This document shows, in pieces, positions 5,612 to 6,331 of a stretch of 6,331 nucleotides of DNA; the stretch's first letter is position 1; each line of letters begins with the position of its first letter. The DNA is from Desulfobacteraceae bacterium (GTDB taxonomy: Bacteria > Desulfobacterota > DSM-4660 > Desulfatiglandales > B25-G16). Made by a program: the position numbers and the translations under genes. Below the pieces are notes generated by a model. That model did not search any database. It had not been told where the DNA came from and saw nothing but the letters and a program-made list of their open reading frames with translations. The DNA lies in assembly GCA_030615565.1 (NCBI GenBank), contig JAUWZC010000131.1, positions 1-6,331 on the forward strand, in the 5' to 3' direction.

Positions 5612-6331
5612 ATGAAAGCTTTATCGAATTCTTATTTGATGGAAAATCTTGAAGAGGCAATTCGACTGGAGATAAAGACAGACCCAGAAGCGGTTCGAAA
5701 ACAGGCTCTCTGGTGTGGCCTGAAGCCTGGACTCCGTGTGCTCGATGTAGGATGTGGACCAGGCAAGATAACCTCGATCCTCCATGAAATGATTCAGCCA
5801 GATGGCACGATACTAGGGATAGATTATTCAGAGGAAAGGATCCATTATGCCAAACAGCACTATGGCCATGTATTGGGCATTGATTTTCAAGTCCAAGATC
5901 TGATGGAGCCCTTGGATAGTGTTGGCCTGTTTGATCTTATCTGGGTCCGTTTTTTCTTAGAGTACTACCGTGCGGAAAGTCCTGATATTATCAGAAGACT
6001 GACAAGCTGTCTGAAACCGGGTGGATATCTCTGTTTACTTGACCTTGACCATAACTGCTTAAACCATTACAAACTTCCTGCTAAGATGGAGAGTATCCTT
6101 TTTCAGCTCATGGGTATGTTGGAGCAGGAATATAACTTCGATCCCTATTCAGGTCGAAAATTATATGCCTACCTATACGATCTGGGTTATCGAGACATAC
6201 AGTTAAACCTTTTAGCACATCATCTTATCTACGGAAAGATAAGGGACGAGGATCTCTTCAATTGGATTAAAAAGGTGGAGATTGCTTCTATGAAGACTAA
6301 GGAATTGTTTAAAAACTATCCTGGTGGTCAC
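5612..6331 (+). CDS. Class I SAM-dependent methyltransferase (3' end outside window)
   Basis: The frame is open from ATG 5612 to the last base, giving 240 codons with no stop, so the C-terminus is missing. It shows the Rossmann-fold methyltransferase motifs in order: motif I VLDVGCGPG (43-51) for SAM binding, the acidic end of strand 2 in GIDYS (D71), QD at 95-96, FDLIW (107-111) and the post-motif LKPGGYL (134-140). This is the UbiE/Methyltransf_11-like or -25-like small-molecule type; the acceptor is unknown. There is no signal peptide, so it should be cytoplasmic. The alternative start Met10 lacks a ribosome binding site; ATG 5612 has a modest purine stretch (AAAAAGAGAG) immediately upstream. 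It follows the transporter by 146 nt on the same strand and shares its CGN-leaning arginine codons (7 of 11), so the two may belong together. Confidence 0.88.
   Translation, partial: MKALSNSYLMENLEEAIRLEIKTDPEAVRKQALWCGLKPGLRVLDVGCGPGKITSILHEMIQPDGTILGIDYSEERIHYAKQHYGHVLGIDFQVQDLMEPLDSVGLFDLIWVRFFLEYYRAESPDIIRRLTSCLKPGGYLCLLDLDHNCLNHYKLPAKMESILFQLMGMLEQEYNFDPYSGRKLYAYLYDLGYRDIQLNLLAHHLIYGKIRDEDLFNWIKKVEIASMKTKELFKNYPGGH

Overview
The window looks like a stretch of chromosome from a Gram-negative bacterium. It carries an HtrA/Do-type protease with an export signal and ClpB beside it. The style of the proteins and the A+T-leaning, AGA/AGG-rich codon use would suit a Desulfobacterota (deltaproteobacterial) or Nitrospirota-like lineage, but that placement is a guess from memory. 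All four genes lie on the + strand. I saw no RNA gene, mobile element or CRISPR array.

Layout: (1) 1-2571, the ClpB disaggregase, missing only a few N-terminal codons cut off by the window edge. (2) 2572-2662, a short gap largely filled by a degenerate array of GGAATTTA-like units running into the ribosome binding site of the next gene. (3) 2663-4051, an exported Do-family serine protease with two PDZ domains. (4) 4052-4205, a gap with a good sigma70-type promoter (TTGACT, 17 nt, TATACT) and a purine-rich leader. (5) 4206-5465, a 12-helix major facilitator transporter starting at TTG. (6) 5466-5611, an A+T-rich gap with a weak terminator candidate and a TATAAT box. (7) 5612-6331, a class I SAM-dependent methyltransferase that runs off the right edge.

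The first two genes form a protein quality-control pair: ClpB rescues aggregates in the cytoplasm and the Do protease deals with misfolded proteins in the periplasm. They may share a transcript. The transporter and methyltransferase appear to be a separate unit or units: a promoter precedes the transporter, and arginine codon use changes sharply there (CGN codons 14/56 in clpB and 2/31 in the protease, against 11/18 in the transporter and 7/11 in the methyltransferase). This makes the right-hand third the more accessory-looking part. No clearly novel system is visible. The most useful leads are the intergenic repeat, the codon-use break, and a 14-nt match to the Shine-Dalgarno region inside clpB that makes GTG at 25 a false start.
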